The notes under the pieces: generated by a model
What the model was told of the DNA's origin: nothing
Seen by the model: the letters and a program-made list of their open reading frames with translations, nothing else
The model's database searches: none
DNA from: Paraburkholderia phenazinium
GTDB lineage: Bacteria; Pseudomonadota; Gammaproteobacteria; Burkholderiales; Burkholderiaceae
DNA: 64,000 bases
Direction of reading: 5' to 3'
Assembly: GCF_900100735.1 (NCBI RefSeq)
Contig: NZ_FNCJ01000014.1
Coordinates: 124,001 to 188,000, forward strand
Shown here: piece by piece, positions 34,699-43,909 of the stretch
Numbering within the stretch: the first letter of the stretch is position 1
How the letters are laid out: each line of letters starts with the position of its first letter
Position numbers and translations under genes: made by a program

Positions 34699-35445
34699 CT
34701 AAGCGGCCGTACTCGCCGCGGCCAGCGCATCGCCACCGAGGTAGGCGTCGCGAATCCGCTCGTCGCCGAGCAGCGCGCTCGCCTCGCCCTGCAGCACGAC
34801 GCGGCCGGTTTGCAGCACATACCCGTAATGCGCGATCTCCAGCGCAAGGCTCGCGTTCTGCTCGACCATGAAGAAAGTCACGCCCTGCCGGTTGATGGTG
34901 TGGATCAACTCCAGCACCTTGTCGACATACAACGGCGACAGGCCCATCGTCGGCTCGTCCATGCAGATCAGCTTCGGGCGGCTCATCAGCGCGCGCGCCA
35001 TCGCCAGCATCTGCTGCTCGCCACCGGACAGCGTCCCGGCGCGTTGCGCGAGACGCTCCTTCACACGTGGAAACAGTCCGAGCACCCGCTCATAGTCCTC
35101 GACGATCGCCGCGCGGTCACGGCGCGTATAGGCGCCCATCAGCAGGTTCTCGCGCACCGTCATGTCGCCGAACAGACGCCGTGCTTCCGGCACCGAACCG
35201 ACCCCGCGGCGCACGATCTGCGGCGTGGCGAGCGCGGTGATCGACTCGCCCTCGAACGTCACGTTGCCTGAGCGCGGCTTGTGCAGACCGAGGATGAGCT
35301 TCATCGTGGTCGACTTGCCGCTCGCGTTGCCGCCCAGCAGGCTGACAATCTGCCCGCGCCGCACTTCGAAGTTGACGTCGAAATGCACCTGAACCGGACC
35401 GTAAAACGTCTCGATGTGTTCGAGTTTCAGTAATGCTTCGCTCAT
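34699..35445 (-). CDS. livF: Branched-chain-type ABC transporter ATP-binding protein (LivF-like)
   Basis: 248 aa ATPase. Walker A is GGNASGKSTT, the signature is LSGGEQQMLA and Walker B is LICMDEPTMGL. The Walker A differs from the usual GxNGAGKT/S by Ala-Ser (GGNASGKS), a known variation. It is the last gene of the livK-livHM-livG-livF run and overlaps livG by 4 bp. The transported solute is unknown: the neighbours point to a flavoprotein/AhpD pathway rather than amino acids. Confidence 0.93.
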   Translation of the reverse strand: MSEALLKLEHIETFYGPVQVHFDVNFEVRRGQIVSLLGGNASGKSTTMKLILGLHKPRSGNVTFEGESITALATPQIVRRGVGSVPEARRLFGDMTVRENLLMGAYTRRDRAAIVEDYERVLGLFPRVKERLAQRAGTLSGGEQQMLAMARALMSRPKLICMDEPTMGLSPLYVDKVLELIHTINRQGVTFFMVEQNASLALEIAHYGYVLQTGRVVLQGEASALLGDERIRDAYLGGDALAAASTAA

Positions 35446-36314
35446 GACCGCACTTCCTGCAGTTCAGTCTGGCGTGCGCCTGAGTTCTCCCGCGACGCCC
35501 CACCCACATTGCGGTGTCCCAGATACGCCTCGATCACGCGCGGATCGTTGCGCACCTCACGCGGCAGGCCCTCGGCGATTTTCTTGCCGTTGTCGAGCAC
35601 GATCACGCGGTCCGACAGTTGCATCACCATATCGAGCTTGTGTTCGATCAGCAGGATGGTCAGGCCGCGCTCTTTCAGTTGCTGGATCAGCACCAGCATC
35701 TCGGCGGTTTCGGATTCGTTCATGCCGGCGGTGGGCTCGTCGAGCAGCAGGAGGCGCGGATGCAAGGCCAGCGCCCGGGCAATTTCGACGCGCCGCCGGT
35801 TCGCGTACGACAGGCTGTGGGCCGGCTGCTCCAGACGCGGCAGCAGCCGCTCGCCGAAGCCCGCGATGATCTCGCGCACCTCGGCGCGCAAGGCTTCGTC
35901 TTCGCGGCGCAGCGCCGCCGGGCCGATCAATGCGCGCAGCAGTTCCGCGATTGCGCCGAGCACTGGCCAACCGGCGCGCGTGGCGCGCAGTCGCGAATGA
36001 GCGCCCACCAGCACGTTGTCCAGCACACTCAGGTTGCCGAACACGCGCCCATGCTGAAACGTACGGGCAAGACCAAGCGCCGCGAGTGCATCCGGCCGCG
36101 CGCCGGTGACATCGCGGCCGTCGAACTGCACGTTGCCGCTATCGGGCGTATCCAGGCCGGTAATCAGGTTGAACAGCGTCGACTTGCCCGCACCGTTCGG
36201 GCCGATCACGCTCACGAGTTGCCCGGCGGCGATCGACAGATCGACCTGGTCCACCGCGCTCAGCCCATCGAAGCGCCGCGTCACGCCGCGCACGTCGAGA
36301 AGGTTCTGGGTCAT
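35442..36314 (-). CDS. livG: Branched-chain-type ABC transporter ATP-binding protein (LivG-like)
   Basis: 290 aa ATPase with Walker A GPNGAGKSTL, signature LSYANRRRVEIARAL (the LivG-type form) and Walker B LLLDEPTAGM. The extra loop between Walker A and the signature (QHGRVFGNLSVLDNVLVGAHSR) is typical of LivG. The ATG at 36314 has a strong GGGAGAG site; the ATG at 36329 overlaps the permease stop as ATGA and is an alternative start. It functions with LivF and the fused permease. Confidence 0.93.
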   Translation of the reverse strand: MTQNLLDVRGVTRRFDGLSAVDQVDLSIAAGQLVSVIGPNGAGKSTLFNLITGLDTPDSGNVQFDGRDVTGARPDALAALGLARTFQHGRVFGNLSVLDNVLVGAHSRLRATRAGWPVLGAIAELLRALIGPAALRREDEALRAEVREIIAGFGERLLPRLEQPAHSLSYANRRRVEIARALALHPRLLLLDEPTAGMNESETAEMLVLIQQLKERGLTILLIEHKLDMVMQLSDRVIVLDNGKKIAEGLPREVRNDPRVIEAYLGHRNVGGASRENSGARQTELQEVRS

Positions 36315-36325
36315 GGCGCTCTCCC

Positions 36326-38149
36326 TCATACCGTGCCGAGCAGGCCTTGCGGCCGGAAGCGCACCAGCAGCAACAGCACCACGCCGTAGATCAGCATGCG
36401 GTAGTCCGCGGCCCAGCGGAAGATCTCCGGCAACCCGATCAATGCCACCGCGCCGGCAATGCCGCCCAGCACATTGCCCAAGCCGCCGAGAATCACCATG
36501 GTCAGCGCCAGAATGGAGACTTGCGAATCGAAAGTCGTGTTGTTGATATAGCTGTACAGATGCGCGGAGATGCCGCCGCTGATGCCCGCGGCGAGGCCGC
36601 CGAAAGCAAACGCCATCGCCTTGTAGCGATTCGGGAGAATTCCGTATGAACGCGCCGCCACTTCATCCTCGCGAATCGCCCGCAGCGTGCGGCCCAGGTG
36701 CGAACCGAGCAGACGTGTCTGCAGCAGCGCGAGCACGATCAGTACAGCGAGCGCAAACCAGTAAACGGCTCGTGCGCTATCCGGCGCCCAGCCGAACAGC
36801 GAGAGCGGCGCAATACCGCTAATGCCGAGCGGGCCGCGCGTCAGGCTGTCCCAGTTGAGAATTACGAGGCTCACCACCTCGCCGATCCCGAGCGTTGCAA
36901 TCGACACATAGTGCCCGCGCAAACGGAACGCGGGATAGACCAGCAAGGTGCCGAGCGCGGCGGTAATCAGCCCCGCGCAGAGGATCGTCACGGCAGGCGA
37001 CCAGCCTAGATGCAACGACAGCAACGCCGAGGCATACGCGCCGATCAGCAGCAACGCCGCGTGGCCGAGCGAAATCTGCCCGACCGTCCCCGCCACCAGC
37101 GTCAAACTCAGCGCCAACATTCCGTACAACCAGGCATTGGTGAGGGTTTGCACGAGATAAGACGAAGGTGCGACGAACGGCAGGACAATCGCCACCAGCG
37201 CGAGCGCTGTAACGAGCGGACGCGGCACCCGCAGCGCTTTACCCGCAGCGAGGAAGGTTCCAGTCAGCGGTTCAGACGGCAAACGGCGGCTGCGGCTGAA
37301 CAGGCCGTTCGGACGCCACACCAGAAACACCAGCAACAGGACGAACGCAAACAGATCGCGATAGCTGGTGCCGAAAATCGCGACCCCATAGCTTTCCACG
37401 AGACCCAGCAACAGACTGCCGACAATCGCGCCCGGCACGTTGCCAAGACCGCCGATCAGCAACGCAACCACACCCTTGAGGGTGGCCTGAAAACCCATCG
37501 CGGGATCGATGCTGTTGTAGTACATGCCCACCAGCAAGCCGCTCACGCCGCCCAACGCGCAGGCAATGGCAAACACCGCCTGATTCACGCCGTTGACGTT
37601 GACGCCCATTTGCTGCGCGGCGTCGCGATCCTGTGCGGTCGCGCGCACGGCCCAGCCGAGCCGCGTGAAGCGCAGAAATACATACAGCACCGCCGCCGCG
37701 CCAATGCCGATGCCGGCGATCAGCAGATCCAGCGAGCCGATCGTCGCACCGCCGAGGCTCACGTGCCAGTCGGGCAGCGTGCTCGGTACGGCGCGCGGAT
37801 CGGCGCCGAAGATCAACTGCGCGGACTGGTCGAGCACGAAGCTGATGCCGATAGTCGCCAGCAAGGGGGCGATGCGCGCCGAGCCTTGCAGCGGCCGCAG
37901 ACCGATCCGCTCGATCACGATTCCCAGCAGGCCACAGCCCACCGCTACCACGAGCAGCGCAAGCGGCAGCGGCAAGCCGAGGTGCGTGAGACACAGCCAG
38001 CCGATAAAGCCGCCGATCATATACACCGAGCCGTGCGCAAAATTGATCAGATGCGACACGCCGAAGATCAACGCAAGACCAACCGCCAGCAACGCATAGA
38101 TGTTGCCGACGATCAATCCGTTGATCGTATAGTCAAGCCAGGACGCCAT
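36326..38149 (-). CDS. Fused LivH-LivM branched-chain-type ABC permease
   Basis: 607 aa in one frame. Residues 1-290 are LivH-like (NGLIVGNIYALLAVGLALIFGV; DPAMGFQATLKGVVALLIGG) and residues about 305-607 are LivM-like (GQISLGHAALLLIGAYASALL; YGILPNRYKAMAFAFGGLAAG). The two permeases are separate proteins in most systems. The fusion leaves the transporter as four polypeptides. It lies 37 bp after the binding-protein gene. Confidence 0.93.
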   Translation of the reverse strand: MASWLDYTINGLIVGNIYALLAVGLALIFGVSHLINFAHGSVYMIGGFIGWLCLTHLGLPLPLALLVVAVGCGLLGIVIERIGLRPLQGSARIAPLLATIGISFVLDQSAQLIFGADPRAVPSTLPDWHVSLGGATIGSLDLLIAGIGIGAAAVLYVFLRFTRLGWAVRATAQDRDAAQQMGVNVNGVNQAVFAIACALGGVSGLLVGMYYNSIDPAMGFQATLKGVVALLIGGLGNVPGAIVGSLLLGLVESYGVAIFGTSYRDLFAFVLLLVFLVWRPNGLFSRSRRLPSEPLTGTFLAAGKALRVPRPLVTALALVAIVLPFVAPSSYLVQTLTNAWLYGMLALSLTLVAGTVGQISLGHAALLLIGAYASALLSLHLGWSPAVTILCAGLITAALGTLLVYPAFRLRGHYVSIATLGIGEVVSLVILNWDSLTRGPLGISGIAPLSLFGWAPDSARAVYWFALAVLIVLALLQTRLLGSHLGRTLRAIREDEVAARSYGILPNRYKAMAFAFGGLAAGISGGISAHLYSYINNTTFDSQVSILALTMVILGGLGNVLGGIAGAVALIGLPEIFRWAADYRMLIYGVVLLLLVRFRPQGLLGTV

Positions 38150-38186
38150 AGCGATTCATCCGGTGAAATGCGCAGCCACGCAGGCG

Positions 38187-39392
38187 TTATTTCGCTGCCA
38201 GGACCGGCTTCACGCCGTCCCATTGCGTGAACTGATTGTCCTTGACCACCAGATAGACGCTCGTCGCCCCCGCCACGCGGCGGGTCTGCGGATCGAATTT
38301 CATCTGGCCGAAGATCAGGCTCGGCACATCATGGATCTGGCTCAGGCCGTCGTGCACCGCCTGGCGCGTCACGCCGTAGCGGCGCAGCAGTTCTGCGGAG
38401 AGAATCATCGCGTCATAGGCGCGCGCCGCGAACGTGTCGGGGTCGGCGTGATATTTCGCGCGGTAGCGCTGCACAAAGTCCTGCACTTGCGCGCGCTTGT
38501 CGCCTGGGAAGAAATTCGATTCGGTATACACACCGTTCACCTCTGCCCCACCCAGCTCGAGGAATTTCGGTGAATAGATCGAACCCACCGCCGCAATCGG
38601 CTGAGTCAATCCGGACGAACGCGCCTGGCGCACGATCTGCGCGCCGTCTGCGTAGTACGAAATCAGCACGATCGAATCGGGTTTCGCTTCGTTCACGCGC
38701 ACGAGCGTGGCACGGAAGTCTTTCTCGTTCGGTTGATAACCTTCTGCCGCCACAACCTGTGCGCCGTTTTCGGCGGCGGCCTTGGCGAAGATGTCCTTGC
38801 TGGTGCGGCCCCAGTCCGTGTTCAGATACAGCACCGCAATGCGCTTGAAGCCGAGATCCTTTGTCGCATAGCGCGCCAGCAGCGGTTGCTCTTCCGCCTG
38901 GCTCAGCGCCGTGCTCCACATGTAGTCGCCGCCCTTCGTGAAGTCGGGATGCGAGTTGGTGAAACCGAACTGCACCAGCTTGCCGCGCTGATAGATCGGC
39001 GAAGCTGCCATCGAGGTGGTGCTCGAAAGGTCACCCAGTTCCAGCAGAATGCGCGAGTCGCCGACAAACTTCTGCGCAATCGAAACGGCCTGCCCTGGAT
39101 CGCTGCGGCTGTCTTCGAAGTCGTACGCGAGCGGGCGGCCTTTGATGCCGCCCTGGCTATTGATCTGCTCCAGTGCGAGATCGAAACCGCGCTTCCATTG
39201 CGTGCCGTATTGCCCGTCCTGTCCCGTCAGCGGGCCGCTCACGCCAATCAGATAGGGCTCGCCGGTGGCTTCGGCGGCGTGCGCCGCGCTGCTAGCGGCG
39301 ATACCTGTGATGCCCCATGCCGCAACCATAAGCGGCAGTGCCTTGAGCGCACTCAACCACATGCTGCGTGCCTGTTTTCTAAGGTCCTTCAT
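38187..39392 (-). CDS. Periplasmic binding protein, LivK/peripla_BP_6 type
   Basis: 401 aa with a long signal peptide (to AAHA) and a peripla_BP_6 domain (YLIGVSGPLTGQDGQYG; LALEQINSQGGIKGRPL; RILLELGDLSSTTSMAA). It is the solute receptor of the LivHM/G/F transporter. Ligands of this family include amino acids, amides, urea and aromatic acids, so the substrate cannot be read from the sequence. The frame runs far upstream, but the ATG at 39392 (after TTGGGGG) gives the signal peptide. Confidence 0.93.
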   Translation of the reverse strand: MKDLRKQARSMWLSALKALPLMVAAWGITGIAASSAAHAAEATGEPYLIGVSGPLTGQDGQYGTQWKRGFDLALEQINSQGGIKGRPLAYDFEDSRSDPGQAVSIAQKFVGDSRILLELGDLSSTTSMAASPIYQRGKLVQFGFTNSHPDFTKGGDYMWSTALSQAEEQPLLARYATKDLGFKRIAVLYLNTDWGRTSKDIFAKAAAENGAQVVAAEGYQPNEKDFRATLVRVNEAKPDSIVLISYYADGAQIVRQARSSGLTQPIAAVGSIYSPKFLELGGAEVNGVYTESNFFPGDKRAQVQDFVQRYRAKYHADPDTFAARAYDAMILSAELLRRYGVTRQAVHDGLSQIHDVPSLIFGQMKFDPQTRRVAGATSVYLVVKDNQFTQWDGVKPVLAAK

Positions 39393-39742
39393 CGTGCCCC
39401 CAACGGTCGTCTTCAGATTGCGGCCATCAAACCATGCTGAATTCCGGCGAACCAACGAAGTTTTGGGAATATGGTTATCACGCCGAGAGGCGAAGGCAAT
39501 GGCGTGTCGCGCGGCGAGACCAGAGAGGATCGACAAGAGGTATGGAGACGGCGAACCCAAGTGCCTGATGAGATTGGATTTTTTCTCAATGCATGCGACC
39601 GTGACGCGGAAAAATGCGCGGCGCTTGCACAGCATCAACCGACTCGCTTCGCATTTTTTCCGCTGTCGATATCGAAATTGATTATATAAATCCCGCATTC
39701 AGACGCACCTACAATGCGCAAACAGAATGGCTTGGGCGACTC
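39393..39742. other. Divergent promoter region of the liv-like and LysR-flavoprotein operons
   Basis: About 350 bp between livK-like and the LysR gene. An AT-rich stretch at 39674-39692 and a TACAAT at 39710-39715 could be LysR-box and -10 elements, with a weak -35. No perfect dyad stands out by eye. Confidence 0.4.
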
Positions 39743-40729
39743 ATGGAGCTACATCAACTCGAAGCGTTTTCGGCGGTCATGTCGGCCGGCAGCATCACTG
39801 GAGCAGGCCGCTTGCTGGAACGCTCGCAGCCGGCTGTCACACGGCAGATCCAGGAACTCGAAGCAGATCTCGGCTACGCGCTGTTCAACCGCAACGGGCC
39901 GCGTGTCACGCCGACGCATCGCGCCTTCCTGTTGTACGAGGAAGTGGAACGCTCGCTGATCGGGCTGAGAACCATCGAACAACGCGCTCGCGCGATCGGG
40001 CTCGGTGAGGCAGAACCCGTGCGCATTGCCGCTACATCTGCGCTGGCTGCCGCAATCGCGCCCTGCGCCATTGCCGCGGTCCCGCGGGACGAGAAGGTGG
40101 CCCAGTTCCAGTTGCGCAGCTTGTCCGCCGAGCATGTGGTGCATGAAGTACTGACGCGCACCGCCGATATCGGCCTCGTGACGTTGCCGATCGGTCACGC
40201 CGGCCTCGAGATTCACTGGATCGCCGAGGCGCCATGCGTAGCGATCATTCCAGCGGGCGATCCGCTCGCCGCCCAGCCGCGCATCGCCCTGCGCGATCTC
40301 GCGCAGCGGCGCATCGTCACGGTGGCAAATCGCTACCGTCTGCGCCACCGGATCGACGCCGCGTTCAGCGCCGCGCGCATTCAAGCCGAAGTGTTCCTTG
40401 AAACCAATGCGTCACTCAATGCGGTGATGGCCGCCCGCGCGGGTGCCGGTGTCGCGATTGTCGATCCAGCGACGGGCCTGGGGCTCGCCATCGAAGGGGT
40501 GATCGCCCGTCCGCTCGAAAGTGTGATTCCGTTCTATTTCGGCGCCGTCACGCCGGCGGGCAAACCGCGCCGCCCTGCTGTCGACGCCCTGTTGCTAGCC
40601 ATTCAGGCCGCGACGCTCGCCTTGCTCGAAGGAGTCGTGCTGCACGACGCCAGCCAGCACGATGCCCTGCTGCAGCGCGAACTGCGCGTCTCGCGCACCC
40701 GCCCGAAAAATCTGGAGATTCCCGCATGA
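39743..40729 (+). CDS. LysR-family transcriptional regulator
   Basis: 328 aa with an N-terminal LysR helix-turn-helix (LEAFSAVMSAGSITGAGRLLERSQPAVTRQI, quoted here only as SITGAGRLLERSQPAVT) and an effector domain in two lobes. It overlaps the downstream flavoprotein gene by 4 bp and is divergent from the liv-like operon, so it probably controls both arms of the locus. The ATG at 39743 gives the canonical LysR start MELHQLEAF. Confidence 0.92.
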   Translation: MELHQLEAFSAVMSAGSITGAGRLLERSQPAVTRQIQELEADLGYALFNRNGPRVTPTHRAFLLYEEVERSLIGLRTIEQRARAIGLGEAEPVRIAATSALAAAIAPCAIAAVPRDEKVAQFQLRSLSAEHVVHEVLTRTADIGLVTLPIGHAGLEIHWIAEAPCVAIIPAGDPLAAQPRIALRDLAQRRIVTVANRYRLRHRIDAAFSAARIQAEVFLETNASLNAVMAARAGAGVAIVDPATGLGLAIEGVIARPLESVIPFYFGAVTPAGKPRRPAVDALLLAIQAATLALLEGVVLHDASQHDALLQRELRVSRTRPKNLEIPA

Positions 40730-42195
40730 CGTCACTCGACGCCCTCGAAAACCGTCTGCGCGAAGACCTGCGCTGGCTCGAACTGCCGCCCGCGTCGTGG
40801 GTGCCGCCGCGCTTTGTGGGCGCAGAGCGGGTTCTCGATGTCGCGATCATCGGCGGCGGCATGGCTGGCCTGACGGCTTCGGCGGAACTGCGCTGGCTCG
40901 GCATCGACAATCAGCAGGTGTTCGACCGTGCGCCGAACGGCGGCGAAGGTCCGTGGGCCACCTATGCGCGCATGGAAACGCTGCGCTCGCCGAAGACGCT
41001 CACCGGTCCCGCGCTGCGCCTGCCGGCGCTGACCTTCCGAGCCTGGTACGAAGCACAGTTCGGGCGCCCGGCATGGGAGGCGCTCTACAAGATTCCCCGC
41101 ACACAATGGATGGACTATCTGCGCTGGTACCGCAAGGTGCTGGCCTTGCCGGTGCAAAACCACACGGAACTGGTCGCGCTGCATACCCGCGACGACGGCC
41201 TGCTCGCGCTCGAACTGAACACGCAGGGCACGCAGCGTACGGTGCTGGCGCGCCACGTGGTGCTCGCTACAGGGCGGGACGGCCTGGGCGGCCCTTACGT
41301 GCCATCCTTCGCGCAGCATGTCGCGTCCCGCTTTTGGGCTCATTCCGCCGATGCGATCGATTTCGAGGCGCTGCGCGGCAAGCGCGTCGGCGTGGTCGGC
41401 GCGGGCGCGTCCGCCTTCGACAACGCCGCCACGGCGCTGGAAACGGGGGCCGCCAGCGTCGACCTGTTCATTCGTCGCAACGATATTCCACGTATCAACA
41501 AACTGACCGGTATCGGCAGCCCGGGACTCGTGCACGGCTTCGCCGATCTCGACGACGCCTCGAAATGGCGCTTCCTGCACTACTCGCTCGCCTCGCAGAC
41601 CCCGCCTCCGCGCGACAGCGTGCTGCGGGTTTCGCGTCATGAGAATGCGCGGTTTCATCTCGGCAGTCCTGTCACCGCACTGGCAGAACACGCGGATACG
41701 CTCGAAGTGACCACGCCGAAAGGCCTCTACAAGCTCGACTACCTGATCTTCGCGACGGGCTTTCATTCGGATATCTCGACACGCCCCGAATTCGCGCAGT
41801 TCGCTCCGTACATGCGACGCTGGAAGGACCGCTATCGCGCCGATCCGGCCTTGCCGATGGACGAACTCGCGGAGTCGCCGGACCTCGGCGCGGCATATGT
41901 GTTTCAGGAGCGCGAACCGGGCACCTGCGCGGCGCTCGCGCAGATCCACTGCTTCAATCATGCGGCGAGCCTGAGTCACGGCAAGCTGTCGGGCGACATC
42001 CCGGCGATCAGCGAAGGTGCGCAGCGTCTCGCGCGCGGCATCGCCAGCCGTCTGTTCGACGCGGATCGCGAGCGGCATTACGAAGCGCTCGTTGCCTTCG
42101 CGACCGCTGAACTGCAAGGCGACGAATGGACCGACGCCGACGCGCCGCCCACAGCCGCAACGAGCCGCGCCGTGCCGGTGCCTCAACAGAACTAA
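40726..42195 (+). CDS. FAD/NAD(P)-binding flavoprotein (FMO-like)
   Basis: 489 aa with two dinucleotide folds: AIIGGGMAGLTASAEL near residue 40 (FAD) and VGVVGAGASAFDNAATAL near residue 222 (NADPH). A late FATGFHSD motif is typical of flavin monooxygenases. The Baeyer-Villiger fingerprint FxGxxxHxxxW is absent. It is probably an N- or S-monooxygenase or a related oxidase. Overlap with the LysR gene and proximity to the CMD/AhpD pair place it in one catabolic operon. Confidence 0.85.
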   Translation: MTSLDALENRLREDLRWLELPPASWVPPRFVGAERVLDVAIIGGGMAGLTASAELRWLGIDNQQVFDRAPNGGEGPWATYARMETLRSPKTLTGPALRLPALTFRAWYEAQFGRPAWEALYKIPRTQWMDYLRWYRKVLALPVQNHTELVALHTRDDGLLALELNTQGTQRTVLARHVVLATGRDGLGGPYVPSFAQHVASRFWAHSADAIDFEALRGKRVGVVGAGASAFDNAATALETGAASVDLFIRRNDIPRINKLTGIGSPGLVHGFADLDDASKWRFLHYSLASQTPPPRDSVLRVSRHENARFHLGSPVTALAEHADTLEVTTPKGLYKLDYLIFATGFHSDISTRPEFAQFAPYMRRWKDRYRADPALPMDELAESPDLGAAYVFQEREPGTCAALAQIHCFNHAASLSHGKLSGDIPAISEGAQRLARGIASRLFDADRERHYEALVAFATAELQGDEWTDADAPPTAATSRAVPVPQQN

Positions 42196-42291
42196 CACCG
42201 CAGGACTAACACCGCAGGACTGAACCCGCGGCACTGAATGCGCGTGCGGTGTTTCGCATGCCTGACTTCTTCCCATCGAAACGGAGCCGCC

Positions 42292-42864
42292 ATGGCTGAG
42301 CTTTCCCCCTCCTCCGGGCCCACGCACGACACGATCGACGTGCTGGCCGGATTGAGCACCGATAGCGCGATTGCCGCTGTCCGGCACGCGCGCGACAAGG
42401 TCGTGACCCACACCCAGCGCAGCGAAGATGCACTATTCGACCCGGCGCTGCCGGATCTGTCCTTGCGAGAGCGCCTGTTCGCTGCCTGGTACGTCGCGCG
42501 GCTGTCACGCGCCAACGAACTGGCCGACACCTACGCCGGGCGGCTGATCGCCGCGGGGGCCGGTTCGAGAACCCGCAGCGCGCCGCTGGCGGACACGCTC
42601 GCCGCAATCGAAGCGGGCACGCTCGACGCCACGGCCAACGCCCGTCTGATCGCGATCCTCGCGCATGTGAAGCTGCTCACGCTGACGCCTGTCGAAGCCC
42701 GCCCGCAACATCTGCAGGCGCTCGAAGAGGTTGGCATTTCGACGCGCGGCATCGTCGCACTATCGCAACTGATTGCATTCGTCACCTATCAATTGCGTGT
42801 CATTGCGGGCGTCAAGGCGCTACGCGACGCCCGTACCCCGCCGTCGCCGCAGGAGGCAGCATGA
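42292..42864 (+). CDS. CMD-domain protein (Avi_7170-like), cysteine-free
   Basis: 190 aa related to the carboxymuconolactone decarboxylase/AhpD superfamily (LRERLFAAWYVARLSRANELAD, VEARPQHLQALEEVGIS). It contains no cysteine at all, so it cannot carry the CxxC redox site. Proteins of this type occur with a CxxC-containing AhpD partner, here overlapping by 4 bp. A structural or substrate-binding partner role is inferred. The ATG at 42292 follows a GGAG ribosome-binding site. Confidence 0.8.
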   Translation: MAELSPSSGPTHDTIDVLAGLSTDSAIAAVRHARDKVVTHTQRSEDALFDPALPDLSLRERLFAAWYVARLSRANELADTYAGRLIAAGAGSRTRSAPLADTLAAIEAGTLDATANARLIAILAHVKLLTLTPVEARPQHLQALEEVGISTRGIVALSQLIAFVTYQLRVIAGVKALRDARTPPSPQEAA

Positions 42865-43445
42865 GCCAGTTCCACGGATTTACCTTCGATACGCTCGGCT
42901 GGCGCGCATGGCTCGACACAGTAAGTCTTGACGAGGCCACACCCGAGCAGCTCGCGGTCCTCGAAGAAAGCCATCCGCACGCCAAGACCTCCGACTACTA
43001 CCTGTTGCTCGTGCAGCAGGCCGAAATCCTGCGGCAACGCTCCGGGGTCTTCAACGCCATCATGTATGCCCCAGGCGGCCTGCCGCGCGTGGAGCGCGAA
43101 CTGGCGAGCACCGTGGTTTCGCGCGTGAATGGCTGCGTGTATTGCGCGTCGGTGCACGCGCAACGCTTCGGACAACTGGCCAAGCGCACGGATGCGATCG
43201 AGCAGGTTTTCGAGGATCCCACCAGTGCCGGCACGACCGAGCGTGAACGCGCCATCATCCGCTACGCGATCGAGCTGACCGAGCATCCCGAAGCCGTGGA
43301 TGCCGAGGCCATCAAGCGGCTCGAAGCGCATGGGCTCACCGAGCCGGAGATTCTCGACTTGACCCATGCGATCGCGATTTTCGCGTGGGCAAACCGGCTG
43401 ATGCTGACGCTGGGCGAACCGGTGTTTGCGGGGCAAAACGGCTGA
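42861..43445 (+). CDS. Alkylhydroperoxidase AhpD-like protein (Avi_7169-like)
   Basis: 194 aa with the full AhpD motif E-x11-C-x2-C-x3-H: the CVYCASVH segment preceded 11 residues earlier by the conserved Glu. AhpD-type proteins reduce peroxides or act as redox partners. It overlaps the cysteine-free CMD gene by 4 bp, suggesting a heteromeric complex. A role in handling reactive products of the adjacent flavoprotein is inferred. Confidence 0.87.
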   Translation: MSQFHGFTFDTLGWRAWLDTVSLDEATPEQLAVLEESHPHAKTSDYYLLLVQQAEILRQRSGVFNAIMYAPGGLPRVERELASTVVSRVNGCVYCASVHAQRFGQLAKRTDAIEQVFEDPTSAGTTERERAIIRYAIELTEHPEAVDAEAIKRLEAHGLTEPEILDLTHAIAIFAWANRLMLTLGEPVFAGQNG

Positions 43446-43525
43446 CGACGCGAACCGGAACGCGCTGCTGTGCGGCACATTGCGGTATTGCGGCATGCTC
43501 ACGCGCTTGTTCAGAAGGAGAATCC

Positions 43526-43774
43526 ATGAAGCTTTCGACCTGTCTCGCGTGCGCGGCGCTGTTGCTGTCAGCCAGCGCGTATGCGCAAACCTCGCAGACC
43601 TTTACGTTCGGCGAGGGCCAGACCACGCCGCATGCCACTAATGCGCGTCCCTCGCAGGGGGCCCAGCCGCAGCACGCTCAGAGCCAGCCCAAGGCCAAAC
43701 CGAAGCACGCGACCAAGCATCACAAGCGTCGTCCGCGTTACGTGTCGAACCCGGACATTTATTCGCATAGCTGA
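43526..43774 (+). CDS. Small secreted His/Lys-rich protein
   Basis: 82 aa with a clear signal peptide (LACAALLLSASAYAQ) and a mature part rich in Gln, His and Lys (HAQSQPKAKPKHATKHHKRR). A strong AGAAGGAG ribosome-binding site precedes the ATG at 43526. No family is recognised. The basic His-rich tail could bind metal or polyanions, but that is speculation. Confidence 0.75.
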   Translation: MKLSTCLACAALLLSASAYAQTSQTFTFGEGQTTPHATNARPSQGAQPQHAQSQPKAKPKHATKHHKRRPRYVSNPDIYSHS

Positions 43775-43909
43775 CCGGGCACGTAGGGGCCACGTCAGTG
43801 CCAAGGGCGAACCTGCAGCCGCCGCGGGTTTCGCGGCGGCCGGAAGCGCCGGCAGCTCGACGCTCCGGCGCGTTTTCCCTGGCCAATACGCAGCCCCTGC
43901 GCGGATCGT

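Noticed and set aside
37010..38230. A 406-codon plus-strand frame opposite the fused permease
   Set aside because: Same pattern of reversed hydrophobic codons; the permease on the minus strand has clear LivH and LivM motifs.
43818..43840. Perfect 9-bp hairpin as a terminator between the small secreted protein and quinone oxidoreductase genes
   Set aside because: No T-run follows on either strand, so it is not a standard rho-independent terminator, though it may be a structural hairpin.
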